Positions 17,832 through 26,994 of a DNA stretch of 64,000 nucleotides are shown one piece after another (position 1 is the first letter of the stretch; every line of letters starts with the position of its first letter). The position numbers and the translations under genes were made by a program. Source of the DNA: Janthinobacterium violaceinigrum (GTDB lineage Bacteria; Pseudomonadota; Gammaproteobacteria; Burkholderiales; Burkholderiaceae_D); the NCBI RefSeq assembly GCF_009208555.1, contig NZ_WFLI01000006.1:1-64000 (forward strand), read 5' to 3'. A model generated the notes under the pieces. That model worked only from the letters and a program-made list of their open reading frames with translations. It was not told the DNA's origin and made no database searches.

Positions 17832-20800
17832 TTACGCCGCGTGCTTGCTGCCGTCCGCCAGCTTGGCCAGCAATCTCGCCTTGTCCTGGCGATACGTGGC
17901 AACGGCCGCTTCCTTGACGTGGCCGAAGCCGCGGATTTTCTCGGGCAACGCTGCCAGTTCCACGCAGGTGCCGAGGTTGTCCGCCGTCAGATTGACCAGC
18001 ATTCCCGCCACCAATTCGCGGTATTCGACGATCAGCGCGCGCTCCATCTTGCGCTCGGCCGTATAGCCGAAGACGTCGAAGGTGCCGCCCCTGAGCCCCT
18101 TGGCTTTCGCCAGCAGCTTGAAGGCGTGCCACATCCACGAACCGAACTCCGCTTTCACGAGATGGCCCTTGGCATCTTTTTTCGCGAACAGCGGCGGCGC
18201 CAGGTTGAATTTGACGGAAAAATTGCCTTCGAACTGCTGCTGCAACTGTTCCACGAAACGGCCATCCGTGTACAGGCGCGCCACTTCGTATTCGTCCTTG
18301 TAGGCCAGCAACTTGAAGTAGTTCTTCGCCACGGCCGTCGACAGTTTCTGCCCCAGTCCCAGGGTATTTTCGCGGTCGCGTACCTGTTTGACCAGGGTCA
18401 AGTAACCATCCGCATACGCGGCATTTTGATACGCGGTGAGGAACTCCACGCGCTTCTTGATGACGCTGTCGAGGCTTTGCGGCATCTGCACGATGATGGC
18501 TTGCGACGGCGTGGCGATCTGCGTGACGCGGCGTACGTCGACGGCGGCGCGGCGGCCCCACAGGAAGCTTTTCTTGTTCGACTCGATGCCTACGCCATTG
18601 AGTTCGATGGCGCGCAGCAAGGCCGCTTCCGTCAACGGGATGCGGCCTTTTTGCCACGCGTAACCGAGCATGAACAGGTTGGCGGCAATCGAGTCGCCCA
18701 TCAGCGCCGTGGCCAGTTTGGTCGCGTCGATGAAGTCGGCCGCGTCCGCGCCGCCCACGGATTCCTCGATCAGCTGGCGCACTTCCGCCGTTGGATATTG
18801 CCAGTCGGCATTTTGCGCGAACGTGCCTGGCGGCTGTTCGTGCAGGTTGACGACGGCCAGGCTGCGGCCTGGACGCATTTTCGACACGGCATCCTGCGCG
18901 CCGGCCGTCAGCATGTCGCAGCCCAGGATCAGGTCCGCTTCGCCCGTGGCGATGCGCTGGGCGCGGATGTGTGCGGGGGAGCGGGCGATCTTCACGTGCG
19001 AGGTGACGGAACCGTTCTTTTGCGACATGCCCGTCATGTCCAGCACGGACGCGCCCTTGCCTTCCAGGTGGGCCGCCATGCCCATCAGCGCGCCCACGGT
19101 GATGACGCCCGTGCCGCCGATGCCGTTGATCAGGATGTTGTACGGCGCCTCGCAGCCGGGCAGGACCGGTTCCGGCAGGGGGCCGAAGTTGTCCGTCTCG
19201 CCCGCTTTGCTTGCGCCCGTCTTGGTTTTCTTCAGGTTGCCGCCTTCGACGGTGACGAAGCTGGGGCAAAAGCCCTTGGCGCACGAATAATCCTTGTTGC
19301 ACGAGGATTGGTCGATGGTGCGCTTGCGGCCAAATTCCGTTTCCTTCGGCAAGATCGACACGCAGTTTGATTGCACGCCGCAGTCGCCGCAGCCTTCGCA
19401 GACGGCGTCGTTAATGACCATGCGTTTGGCGACGTCCGGATACTCGCCTTTTTTCCGGCGCCGGCGCTTCTCGGCCGCACAGGTCTGGTCGTAGATCAGC
19501 ACGGACACGCCCGGCACCTCGCGCAATTCGCGCTGCACGGCATCCATGTCCTTGCGGTCGTGCAAGGTCAGGTGGGCGGGCAGGTTCGAGCGGTCGCTGT
19601 AGCGCGATAAATCTTCCGTCACCAGCGCGATGCGGGCAATGCCTTCGGCCGCCACCTGCTGCGCCATCATGGGCACGGTGATGAGGCCGTCCACGGGCTG
19701 GCCGCCCGTCATGGCGACGGCGTCGTTGTAGAGGATCTTGTAGGTGATGTTGACCTTGGCGGCCTGCGCGGCGCGGATGGCCAGGTAGCCCGAATGGAAA
19801 TACGTGCCGTCGCCCAGGTTCTGGAATACGTGCGGCAGTTCCGAGAACGCCGCTTGGCCGATCCACGGCGCGCCTTCACCGCCCATGTGCGTGGTCAGCT
19901 TGTTCATTTCCGGGTAGATCGACGTGGCCATCACGTGGCAGCCGATGCCGGCCAGGGCCAGGCTGCCGTCCGGTACCTTGGTCGACGTGTTGTGCGGGCA
20001 GCCGGAGCAGTAGAAGGCGGGGCGGAACGGCGTGTTCACGGCCTTTTTCAGGACCGCATCCTTGGCGTCGAGAAAACTCAATCGTGCCTTGATCAGGTCG
20101 CAGGTGACGGGATCGGAAATCAGGCGCGCAATGCGGCTGGCGATGACGCGCGCTACTTGCGAGACGGAAAAATCCGCCTTGGACGTGAGCAGCCATTCGC
20201 CGCGCGGCGCCACCCATTCGCCTTTTTCATCGAATTTGCCGATGACACGGGGGCGCACGTCGTCGCGCCAGTTGTACAGCTGCTCCTTGAGCTGGTATTC
20301 GACGATTTGCCGTTTTTCTTCCACCACGAGGATTTCATCGAGGCCTTGCGCGAATTCGCGCACGCTGTCCGGTTCCAGCGGCCACGGCATGGCCACCTTG
20401 AACAGGCGCATGCCCACGTCGGCCGCCATCTGTTCGTCGATGCCCAGTTCTTCCAGCGCTTCGAGCACATCGAGGTAGGACTTGCCGGAGGCGATGATGC
20501 CCAGCTTGGCGTTCGGGCTGTCGATGGTCGTGTGGTTGAGCTTGTTTTCGCGCGCGTAGGCCAGGGCCGCATAGATCTTGTAGTCCTGCATCAGCGCTTC
20601 CTGGTTGCGCGCCTGCTGGCCCAGCGGGATGCTCGACAGGCGCGCGTTCAGGCCGCCTTCGGGCATGACGAAGTCCTGCGGAATCTTCACTTCCACGCGG
20701 AACGGGTCCGCATCGATGGAGGCCGACGATTCGACCGTGTCAGCCAGGGCCTTGAAGGCCACCGTGCAGCCGGAAAAACGCGACATGGCCCAGCCGTGGA

Positions 20801-21428
20801 TGCCCAGGTCCAGGTATTCCTGCACATTGCACGGATACAGGACGGGGATCATCGAGGCGGAGAACAGGTGGTCGGACTGGTGCGGCAGGGTCGACGAATA
20901 CGCGCCATGGTCGTCGCCGGCCACCAGCAGCACGCCGCCCAGCTTGGCCGTGCCCGCATGGTTCATGTGCTTGAAGACATCGCCACAGCGGTCCACGCCC
21001 GGGCCCTTGCCGTACCACATGGCGAACACGCCGTCGTACTTGGCCGGGCCGATCAGGTCTACCTGTTGCGAACCCCAGACGGCCGTGGCGGCCAAGTCTT
21101 CGTTGACGCCGGGCACGAACTGCACGTGGTGCGCTTCCAGCTGTTTCTTGGCTTTCCACAGGTTTTCATCGAGGCCGCCCAGGGGCGAACCGCGGTAGCC
21201 GGAAATGAAGCCGGCCGTGTTCAGTCCGGCTGCCTGGTCGCGCAAGCGCTGCATCATGGGCAGGCGCACGAGGGCCTGGATGCCGGACAGGAAGATGGCG
21301 CCGGAAGTGGCCGTGTATTTGTCGTCGAGGCTGACGGTGGTCAAACGGGAAGGTTCAAGCGGTGTAGATGGCGCGGCACCGGCGTTTCTAGCGAACGCTG
21401 CGGAGCCGTTTTCCGTGGTCACGGACAT
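17832..21428 (-). CDS. Indolepyruvate/2-oxoacid ferredoxin oxidoreductase, fused subunits
   Basis: A very large (1198-residue) thiamine-diphosphate iron-sulfur enzyme that oxidatively decarboxylates aryl-pyruvates (from aromatic amino acids) or related 2-oxoacids to the acyl-CoA. Visible parts in order: an N-terminal pyrimidine-binding region (FISGYRGSPLGGLDENL), a central TPP domain (RPAFYCSGCPHNTSTKVP), a cysteine cluster region (CEGCGDCGVQSNC), and a C-terminal gamma-type Rossmann domain (GIGGTGVITVG). ATG 21428 is chosen because GGAG precedes it by six bases; an in-frame TTG four codons upstream lies inside that site. It corresponds to iorA and iorB fused. Confidence 0.9.
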   Translation of the reverse strand: MSVTTENGSAAFARNAGAAPSTPLEPSRLTTVSLDDKYTATSGAIFLSGIQALVRLPMMQRLRDQAAGLNTAGFISGYRGSPLGGLDENLWKAKKQLEAHHVQFVPGVNEDLAATAVWGSQQVDLIGPAKYDGVFAMWYGKGPGVDRCGDVFKHMNHAGTAKLGGVLLVAGDDHGAYSSTLPHQSDHLFSASMIPVLYPCNVQEYLDLGIHGWAMSRFSGCTVAFKALADTVESSASIDADPFRVEVKIPQDFVMPEGGLNARLSSIPLGQQARNQEALMQDYKIYAALAYARENKLNHTTIDSPNAKLGIIASGKSYLDVLEALEELGIDEQMAADVGMRLFKVAMPWPLEPDSVREFAQGLDEILVVEEKRQIVEYQLKEQLYNWRDDVRPRVIGKFDEKGEWVAPRGEWLLTSKADFSVSQVARVIASRIARLISDPVTCDLIKARLSFLDAKDAVLKKAVNTPFRPAFYCSGCPHNTSTKVPDGSLALAGIGCHVMATSIYPEMNKLTTHMGGEGAPWIGQAAFSELPHVFQNLGDGTYFHSGYLAIRAAQAAKVNITYKILYNDAVAMTGGQPVDGLITVPMMAQQVAAEGIARIALVTEDLSRYSDRSNLPAHLTLHDRKDMDAVQRELREVPGVSVLIYDQTCAAEKRRRRKKGEYPDVAKRMVINDAVCEGCGDCGVQSNCVSILPKETEFGRKRTIDQSSCNKDYSCAKGFCPSFVTVEGGNLKKTKTGASKAGETDNFGPLPEPVLPGCEAPYNILINGIGGTGVITVGALMGMAAHLEGKGASVLDMTGMSQKNGSVTSHVKIARSPAHIRAQRIATGEADLILGCDMLTAGAQDAVSKMRPGRSLAVVNLHEQPPGTFAQNADWQYPTAEVRQLIEESVGGADAADFIDATKLATALMGDSIAANLFMLGYAWQKGRIPLTEAALLRAIELNGVGIESNKKSFLWGRRAAVDVRRVTQIATPSQAIIVQMPQSLDSVIKKRVEFLTAYQNAAYADGYLTLVKQVRDRENTLGLGQKLSTAVAKNYFKLLAYKDEYEVARLYTDGRFVEQLQQQFEGNFSVKFNLAPPLFAKKDAKGHLVKAEFGSWMWHAFKLLAKAKGLRGGTFDVFGYTAERKMERALIVEYRELVAGMLVNLTADNLGTCVELAALPEKIRGFGHVKEAAVATYRQDKARLLAKLADGSKHAA

Positions 21429-21527
21429 GGCTGTCTCCAAAAGGGTGTTTCAGATGACGGCTGTACAAGGGGCGCGCCCGGTAAGGCGCGCGCTGTGCAG
21501 ACGGGACGGCCGCGTGTGGGCGGCACA

Positions 21528-21553
21528 TAACTATTTTAAATTTAAAATAGTTA
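21528..21553. promoter_or_regulatory. Perfect 26-bp AT-rich palindrome upstream of the oxidoreductase
   Basis: A perfect palindrome with half-site TAACTATTTTAAA lies 100 bases before the oxidoreductase ATG. It also contains -10-like AT elements for leftward transcription. Its length and perfection suggest a dimeric regulator binding site over the promoter. Confidence 0.6.
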
Positions 21554-21663
21554 ATGTGGTCAGTGTAGAACGAGTCAGGAGCGTGGGCAAATACGCTTTG
21601 CCGATGGGGGTATAAGAAAAAATGATATGGCGGACCAGCCGCCATTGGGGGAGCTGCGAGGAC

Positions 21664-22806
21664 TCAGGGCTGTGTCCAGAAAACGGGACGGGCCCGCTGC
21701 GGGTGGGAGGCGGGCGTCGCTTCCGGCAAGAGCATATTGGTCGATTTCAGGGCCAGTGCCAAGGCTTCTCCTGCATCGATTCTGTCCACATTCGTCTTGT
21801 TGAACATCCCCCTGGATAAACGCAGATACACGGGCGCGCCGCCGGCCTGGATCTCCACGCTATACGGTTCTGTTGTGAACGAGATGTCGTACTTCCCGGG
21901 TACTAATTGCAAGGCAACGTAGCTTCTGTAGGCGGCATTGTAAGAGGTGAAATTGGCTTTTTTCGGCAAGTGCGCCCCCTTCAGACTGTAAAAGCGCCCC
22001 TCGTACGCGTCGCTGCTGTGCTTGCTGCTGTTGTTGTAGTCGTTGAAGATGATCAGGTTGGCTTTCGTGCCCAGGGCCGTGCCGGGAGGGGCGATGGCGG
22101 GGTCCGTTTCCAGCGCCGTGCTGCGGAGCACGCCTGCGGCGTCGGCGAGCTGCGCCCAGTTTTCCGCCAGCACGGGGCTGAGCGCCCTGGAGATCGCCTG
22201 CGCGCCCATGCCCGGGCCGGTCTTTTCGTCATAGTGGTCGGAGAAGATGGAATTGGGGATATTCTGGATCGAGTGCCAGATCAACTTGTTGTCGAGGCGG
22301 TCAACGACGGCGATTTCGCTGCTCATGGTGAAGGAAAAAACGCAGGCGATGAAGCTGCAGCTCGACGTAGAAGTGACGTTCTCGATATGCCAGTCGACGA
22401 GGGCGGCATAGCGGCGTCCCGTCGGGCTTGCTGGCAACGCCTGCGCGGTAGCCAGGGCGGAAGGCTGTTTCGCGCTCGACAGCGTGGGGATGAACGCCAG
22501 CTTTTGCGCGGGATCGGCGGCCGCTTCCATCAGTGCGCGGCAAGTCCAGCTATGCAGCATGGACGTATTGTCTTTTGCTAAGACTGTACCGAACAGATTC
22601 TTGGTGGTGGCTGGCGTGCATTCTTCCTGCGACATGAAGACGATGACGTCGATATCCTCACTCTTGATGGGGTGCGTGACGTCGCGCAGCAGTAATTCGA
22701 AGGCGGGCATGGATTTTTCTGGCACGCCGGCCATGGCGCCATGCCATGCGCCAAGGGCGCCCGTGCAGACAAACAGGAAAGACAAGAGAGGGCGAAAATA
22801 TGGCAT
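21664..22806 (-). CDS. Secreted protein of unknown function
   Basis: A 380-residue exported protein: the N-terminal hydrophobic run after MPYFRP ends at AMAG near residue 27. The first part contains a cysteine pair and a serine/threonine-rich CSFIACVFSF segment. The C-terminal ~120 residues (from AIAPPGTALG) resemble the DUF2846-type beta domain, with strand patterns such as YVALQLVPGKYDIS. No catalytic residues can be named. Composition is less GC-rich than its neighbours, which may hint at a different history. It is transcribed in the same direction as the LysR gene upstream. Confidence 0.65.
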   Translation of the reverse strand: MPYFRPLLSFLFVCTGALGAWHGAMAGVPEKSMPAFELLLRDVTHPIKSEDIDVIVFMSQEECTPATTKNLFGTVLAKDNTSMLHSWTCRALMEAAADPAQKLAFIPTLSSAKQPSALATAQALPASPTGRRYAALVDWHIENVTSTSSCSFIACVFSFTMSSEIAVVDRLDNKLIWHSIQNIPNSIFSDHYDEKTGPGMGAQAISRALSPVLAENWAQLADAAGVLRSTALETDPAIAPPGTALGTKANLIIFNDYNNSSKHSSDAYEGRFYSLKGAHLPKKANFTSYNAAYRSYVALQLVPGKYDISFTTEPYSVEIQAGGAPVYLRLSRGMFNKTNVDRIDAGEALALALKSTNMLLPEATPASHPQRARPVFWTQP

Positions 22807-22840
22807 AAGGCATTATTGTGAAATAGATAATGCAGTATGA

Positions 22841-22858
22841 TATTTCCTTATGGAAATA
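22841..22858. promoter_or_regulatory. Inverted repeat upstream of the secreted-protein gene
   Basis: TATTTCC (22841-22847) and GGAAATA (22852-22858) form a perfect 7-bp inverted repeat with a four-base centre, in the 90-base gap before the secreted-protein ATG. It may be an operator; there is no T tract to suggest a terminator. Confidence 0.4.
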
Positions 22859-22896
22859 ATTGATAGTATTTTTAGCATGGCGATGCGCGGACGATA

Positions 22897-23832
22897 CTAT
22901 GCGGACAGCACATGCGCCCCCACCCAGCGCCCGCTGCCGCACAGCTCGGCGGCTACTTGCAGCACGAGGTTTTTCACGGCGTTGCCCGCGTTTGTCAGGG
23001 GAATGTTTTTCGAGGCGCACAGGGCTACCGTGCGCGACAGCACGGGGCTGTGGATGGCATAGCTGCGCATGGCGCCGCTGTCCAGCTCCGCCAGCAGGGG
23101 GGCGGCCGGCAGGATGGTGGCGCCCATGCCGGCCAGGATGGCCGATTTCAGGATGGCAATCGAGTTGATCTCGATCACGTTGGCCGTCTCCAGGCCCAGT
23201 TCGCGGGCGCGGCTGTCGATGCGCGGGCGCACGCCGTGCTGCAGGCCCGGCAGGATCAGGGTGGCGCTCAATGCCTGCGGGAACGACAGTGCGGCGCCCA
23301 GGGGCGCGAATGGCGAATCGCTGCGGCAGATAAAGCGCATCTCCTCTTCCACCAGGGGGCTGCAGGCAAACGGCGTGAGCTGGCCATCGTCGAACAGCAC
23401 GGCCAGGTTGATGCGGCCCGATTTCAATTGTTCGTTCAGGTTGCCCGTGATTTCTTCCGTCAGCTGCAGGGTGATTTCAGGAAAGCGTTCGCGCGCGGCC
23501 AGCAGCAGGGGCAGGGCCAGGGCGCCGGAGATGCTGTGCGGCAAACCCAGGGTGACATTGCCGGACGGCCGCGTGGCGCTTTGCGTGACGGCCGAGCGGG
23601 CGTCGGCCACCTGTTTCAGGATCGCTTGCGCGTGTTCGTAAAACACCTTGCCCGCATCGGTGCTGAGCACGCCCTGGGCCGAGCGGTGCAGCAGCTGCAC
23701 GCCCAGTTCCTCTTCCAGCTGGCGCAGCTGCTGCGTCAGGGCCGGCTGCGCCACGTGCAGGACCAGGGCCGCGCGCGACAGCGAGCCGTGGTCGACGATG
23801 GCAACAAAGTAGCGTAATTGGCGTAGTTCCAT
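22897..23832 (-). CDS. LysR-family transcriptional regulator
   Basis: A 311-residue regulator starting MELRQLRYFVAIVDHGSLSR at ATG 23832, the canonical LysR N-terminus. The open frame extends 67 codons further upstream but that part is unlike the family. The winged helix-turn-helix covers residues 1-60 (AQPALTQQLRQLEEELGVQL), followed by the two-lobe effector domain, and resembles the Nac/CynR type. It is divergent from the HD-GYP gene, and the gap contains a textbook LysR-type inverted repeat. Confidence 0.9.
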   Translation of the reverse strand: MELRQLRYFVAIVDHGSLSRAALVLHVAQPALTQQLRQLEEELGVQLLHRSAQGVLSTDAGKVFYEHAQAILKQVADARSAVTQSATRPSGNVTLGLPHSISGALALPLLLAARERFPEITLQLTEEITGNLNEQLKSGRINLAVLFDDGQLTPFACSPLVEEEMRFICRSDSPFAPLGAALSFPQALSATLILPGLQHGVRPRIDSRARELGLETANVIEINSIAILKSAILAGMGATILPAAPLLAELDSGAMRSYAIHSPVLSRTVALCASKNIPLTNAGNAVKNLVLQVAAELCGSGRWVGAHVLSA

Positions 23833-23939
23833 GGATCCCGGATGCGGTGCGTGCGCCGTTGCCAGGCACGGGGCCGGCAACAGCGCGGTGAGCGGAAAAA
23901 ACAGGGTGTTGCGCCGCAGCGCCGAACGCGGCCAGCAGA

Positions 23940-23955
23940 ATAACAATTTTGTTAT
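23940..23955. promoter_or_regulatory. LysR-type binding site overlapping a promoter
   Basis: ATAACAA-TT-TTGTTAT fits the LysR dyad consensus (ATAAC-N6-GTTAT). It lies between the divergent LysR and HD-GYP genes, 108 bases from the regulator's ATG. TATACT (23953-23958) at its right edge is a likely -10 for the HD-GYP gene 49 bases downstream. Confidence 0.6.
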
Positions 23956-24006
23956 ACTCATTCTAGCGCCTTCGGTGCTCCAGCCGGGTATTTGTGGGAT
24001 GACAGC

Positions 24007-25233
24007 ATGCTCAAGAAAGTTGATTCGTCTCAATTAAAAGTGGGCATGTACATCCATGACCTCAGTTGCGACTGGATGACGCATCCGTTCGTGCGCAACC
24101 GTTTCCTGTTGCGCAGCGATGATGAAATCCGCAAGATCGTGCAGGCCGGCATCCATGACGTGGTGATCGACAGCGGCAGGGGCCTTGACGTGCAGGACGC
24201 GCCCACCGTGGCGCAGGCGCAGGCCGCCACCGAGCGCGAACTGGTGCAGATCGTCACGGCGCCGCCAGTGGTCACGCGCGTGTCGCTGGGCATGGAGCTG
24301 GCGCGCGCCACGCAGGTGCGGCGGCAGGCGTCGAGCCTGGTGCGCACGGTGATGGCCGACGTGCGCCTGGGCAAGGCGGTCGAGATCGACCGCGTGCAGC
24401 ACACGGTGCAAGATATCACCGAATCGATCCTGCGCAATCCCGGTGCCCTCGTCGGCTTGTTGCGCATCAAGAGCAAGGATGACTACACCTTTTTGCATTC
24501 CGTCAGCGTGTGCGCGCTGCTGGTGGCGTTTTGCCGCTCGCGGGGCATCGATGCGGCCACCACGCACCAGGCGGGCCTGGGCGGCTTGCTGCACGACACG
24601 GGCAAGGCGCTGGTGCCCGATAGCGTGCTGAACAAACCCGGACCTTTGACGCCGGAAGAGTTTGCCCTGATCAAGTGCCATCCGCGCGATGGCTACGACA
24701 TCCTGCGCCGCTCGCCCGAGGTGGGCGCCATTCCGCTCGACATCGCCCTGCACCACCACGAACGGCGCGACGGCAGCGGCTACCCGGACCAGCTGGCGGG
24801 CGACGCCATCAGCGAACTGGCGCAGATGGCCGCCATCGTCGATGTGTACGACGCGCTGACGTCGGACCGCAGCTATCACAAGGGCATTCCCGCAGCCGAA
24901 GCCTTGCGCAAGATCTACGAGTGGAGCAAATTCCACTTCAATCCCGTGTTTGCGCAGGATTTCATGCGCTGCGTGGGTATCTATCCGGTAGGCACCATGG
25001 TGATGCTGGAATCGGGCCGCCTGGCCGTCGTCATCGAAGCGCACGAGAGCAATCTGCTGGCGCCGAAAGTGAATGTGTTTTTCAGTACGAAGAGCAAGAC
25101 CTACATCAAGCCGGAAACAGTCGACCTGTCGCGCGGTTTCGGCTTCGGCGGCGCGGACAAGATCGTCGGCCATGAGTCCGCTGCCAAGTGGCAGGTCGAT
25201 CCCATGCGTTTTCTCTCCCTCGCGGATGCTTAG
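24007..25233 (+). CDS. HD-GYP c-di-GMP phosphodiesterase
   Basis: A 408-residue protein with an N-terminal DUF3391-type region (residues 1-130; KVGMYIHDL near the start) and an HD-GYP domain. The metal HD pair is HDTGK (196-200) and the signature is HHHERRDGSGYP (249-260), both intact, so it is predicted to hydrolyse c-di-GMP. ATG 24007 is chosen over an in-frame GTG five codons earlier. It converges on a GGDEF gene, overlapping it by four bases; the two make and break the same messenger beside a Tad pilus locus. Confidence 0.9.
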   Translation: MLKKVDSSQLKVGMYIHDLSCDWMTHPFVRNRFLLRSDDEIRKIVQAGIHDVVIDSGRGLDVQDAPTVAQAQAATERELVQIVTAPPVVTRVSLGMELARATQVRRQASSLVRTVMADVRLGKAVEIDRVQHTVQDITESILRNPGALVGLLRIKSKDDYTFLHSVSVCALLVAFCRSRGIDAATTHQAGLGGLLHDTGKALVPDSVLNKPGPLTPEEFALIKCHPRDGYDILRRSPEVGAIPLDIALHHHERRDGSGYPDQLAGDAISELAQMAAIVDVYDALTSDRSYHKGIPAAEALRKIYEWSKFHFNPVFAQDFMRCVGIYPVGTMVMLESGRLAVVIEAHESNLLAPKVNVFFSTKSKTYIKPETVDLSRGFGFGGADKIVGHESAAKWQVDPMRFLSLADA

Positions 25234-26276
25234 AAGAACTCCGCCGTATCGTTCGAGGTGATGGTGGTGAGCAAGCCCTTGGCCACCAGCTCGTCGTAGT
25301 GGCAAGCCAGGTTGCGGCCATGGCTTTTCGCGTAGTACAGCGCCTGGTCGGCGCGGCCCAGGATGATCACGGGCGCTTCGTAGGCGTTGATGCTGACGAA
25401 GCCCACGCTGACGGTGACCCTGCCCACTTGCGGGAAGTCGTGCGCTTCGACATTGGTGCGGAAGCGGTCGATGATTTTCTGCGCATTTTCCAGGGTGATC
25501 GAGCGCAGCAGCACGACGAATTCCTCGCCGCCGAAACGGAAGATGCGGTCTTGCGAGCGGAACGACGATTGCAGCTGGTTGGCGATCAGGATCAGCACTT
25601 CATCGCCATACAGGTGGCCAAACTTGTCGTTGACCAACTTGAAATGATCGACGTCGATCACGGCCAGCCATTGCCGCTCCGTGTCCGTATGGTGGCGCCG
25701 TTCTTCATCGACGGGACGCGGCTTGTCCGCTTCCGGTTCGCCGCGGCTTTGCAGGATTTTCGCCAGCTGGTCGTCGAAGGTCTTGCGGTTCAACAAGCCG
25801 GTGAGCGAATCGCGTTCGCTGTAGTCGAGCAGGTTCTGGAAATTGCGGTACACGCTGACGATGCCGCCGATCACCTGGATGGTGGCGCCCGTGTATGGCG
25901 TGGGATTGGTGATTTCCAGGCAGGTGGTGACCTGGTCGCCGATCCAGATGGGCAGCCACAGCAGGTGGCGGCCGTCGGCGCACAGGGTGTCGGCGCTCGC
26001 CTCATGGCGCGCGATGCAGGCGGCCAGCGCCGGGTAGTCCGACAGCGGTTCGCCCGGCAGGGTAGGATCGGTATGCTCTTCCATGCGGGCCACGCTGCCC
26101 GCCACGATGATGGCCCGCGACCGCACGAACACCTGGCCCCGCACGGTGGTCAGGGCCAGCACACGGGTCTGCGACGCGGCAGCGAGTTCCTGGACCGCCG
26201 AGATCACGGAAATGTCGAGCATCGTGTGGTCGCGGTGCCCGGTCATGTCCACCATGTGTTTCAGTAGGGAATCCAT
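25230..26276 (-). CDS. Diguanylate cyclase (GGDEF) with N-terminal sensory region
   Basis: A 348-residue protein. The N-terminal half (about 1-150) is a GAF-like sensory region without membrane segments. The C-terminal half is a GGDEF domain with active-site GGEEF (249-253). An inhibitory I-site (RSQD, 240-243) lies exactly five residues upstream, so product feedback is expected. The start at ATG 26276 gives MDSLLKHMVDM; an upstream frame extension is Cys-rich and unlikely. It overlaps the convergent HD-GYP gene by four bases. Confidence 0.88.
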   Translation of the reverse strand: MDSLLKHMVDMTGHRDHTMLDISVISAVQELAAASQTRVLALTTVRGQVFVRSRAIIVAGSVARMEEHTDPTLPGEPLSDYPALAACIARHEASADTLCADGRHLLWLPIWIGDQVTTCLEITNPTPYTGATIQVIGGIVSVYRNFQNLLDYSERDSLTGLLNRKTFDDQLAKILQSRGEPEADKPRPVDEERRHHTDTERQWLAVIDVDHFKLVNDKFGHLYGDEVLILIANQLQSSFRSQDRIFRFGGEEFVVLLRSITLENAQKIIDRFRTNVEAHDFPQVGRVTVSVGFVSINAYEAPVIILGRADQALYYAKSHGRNLACHYDELVAKGLLTTITSNDTAEFF

Positions 26277-26757
26277 TGTCGTTCTCTGGAAAGTAGTCAC
26301 ACAAGTGTCGTCATAGCAGCATTGCATCAAGCAAGAGCATGTTCGCGTCCGTCTACAAGAAGCCAAGATTTATTTGGTGGCATGACGCTCTTTACCGCCG
26401 GGCGAGAGGCCTTTCCAAAGAAGAGCTAAGCAGGATAATGTCTTTTTGCCTAATAGGCAATTAACGTATGCAATATTTCATGTAAATACATGAGATTCAG
26501 GCACCGCGTTGCAAAAAACTTGCCCTGACGAAGACTTTCAATCCTGATCGCAACATTTGTTTGCGCCAGCCGTCATTTCAACAAGGTTTGATAATTTCCA
26601 TGCGGAAACTTGTGGCGCGTCAATTTGCCAAAACGTGGGCGCTTTATAGTCAATGCAATGGCGCAGAAATTTACGGCAGGAAACATATTAGCAGGAATGG
26701 GCAATGTTTCACACCCGATTGCGCCAGGGACTTGTGATTCACTTTTGGGAGCTTGTC
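26277..26757. other. AT-rich 480-base control region upstream of the Flp pilin gene
   Basis: No gene is evident. It holds two inverted repeats, TTGCC-TAATA-GGCAA (26446-26460) and CATGTA-AA-TACATG (26479-26492), and several -10-like sequences (for example TATAGT near 26646). It is the likely promoter and leader of the Tad locus and is markedly less GC-rich than the coding DNA on either side. Confidence 0.5.
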
Positions 26758-26940
26758 ATGCATACCTTCCTGTCGGCAGTACAGCAGTTTGTCAAGGATG
26801 AGGATGGCATTACGGCAATCGAATACGGCTTGATTGCGGCATTGATGGCTACCGCCATCACGGCCGGTTTCTTGCTGATCAAGACCAACTTGCTGGCCGT
26901 CCTCACCGACATTTCGTCGAACCTGGTGTTGACGCCCTAA
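26758..26940 (+). CDS. flp: Flp-family type IVb pilin
   Basis: A 60-residue prepilin, the major subunit of the Tad (Flp) pilus. After a short polar leader ending at Gly (KDEDG) comes the Flp motif ITAIEYGLIAALMATAI, with the conserved Glu/Tyr pair at +5/+6, then a hydrophobic helix. The prepilin peptidase cutting after that Gly is encoded by the next gene. A rho-independent terminator follows immediately, so pilin mRNA should exceed the assembly-gene mRNA. Confidence 0.93.
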   Translation: MHTFLSAVQQFVKDEDGITAIEYGLIAALMATAITAGFLLIKTNLLAVLTDISSNLVLTP

Positions 26941-26947
26941 GCGGGTG

Positions 26948-26981
26948 CCCGTCGCTGGCCGGCCAGCGGCGGGTTTTTTTT
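26948..26981 (+). terminator. Strong terminator between pilin and Tad assembly genes
   Basis: The GC-rich stem CCCGTCGCTGGCC with GGCCAGCGGCGGG (26948-26973) is followed by a T8 tract (26974-26981), seven bases after the pilin stop. Partial read-through would let the assembly genes be expressed at a lower level. Confidence 0.85.
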
Positions 26982-26994
26982 CGGGAGGTGTGCC

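Noticed and set aside
19794..21530. Long plus-strand open frame opposite the indolepyruvate oxidoreductase
   Set aside because: The translation lacks any fold-like pattern, and the opposite strand encodes a conserved enzyme.
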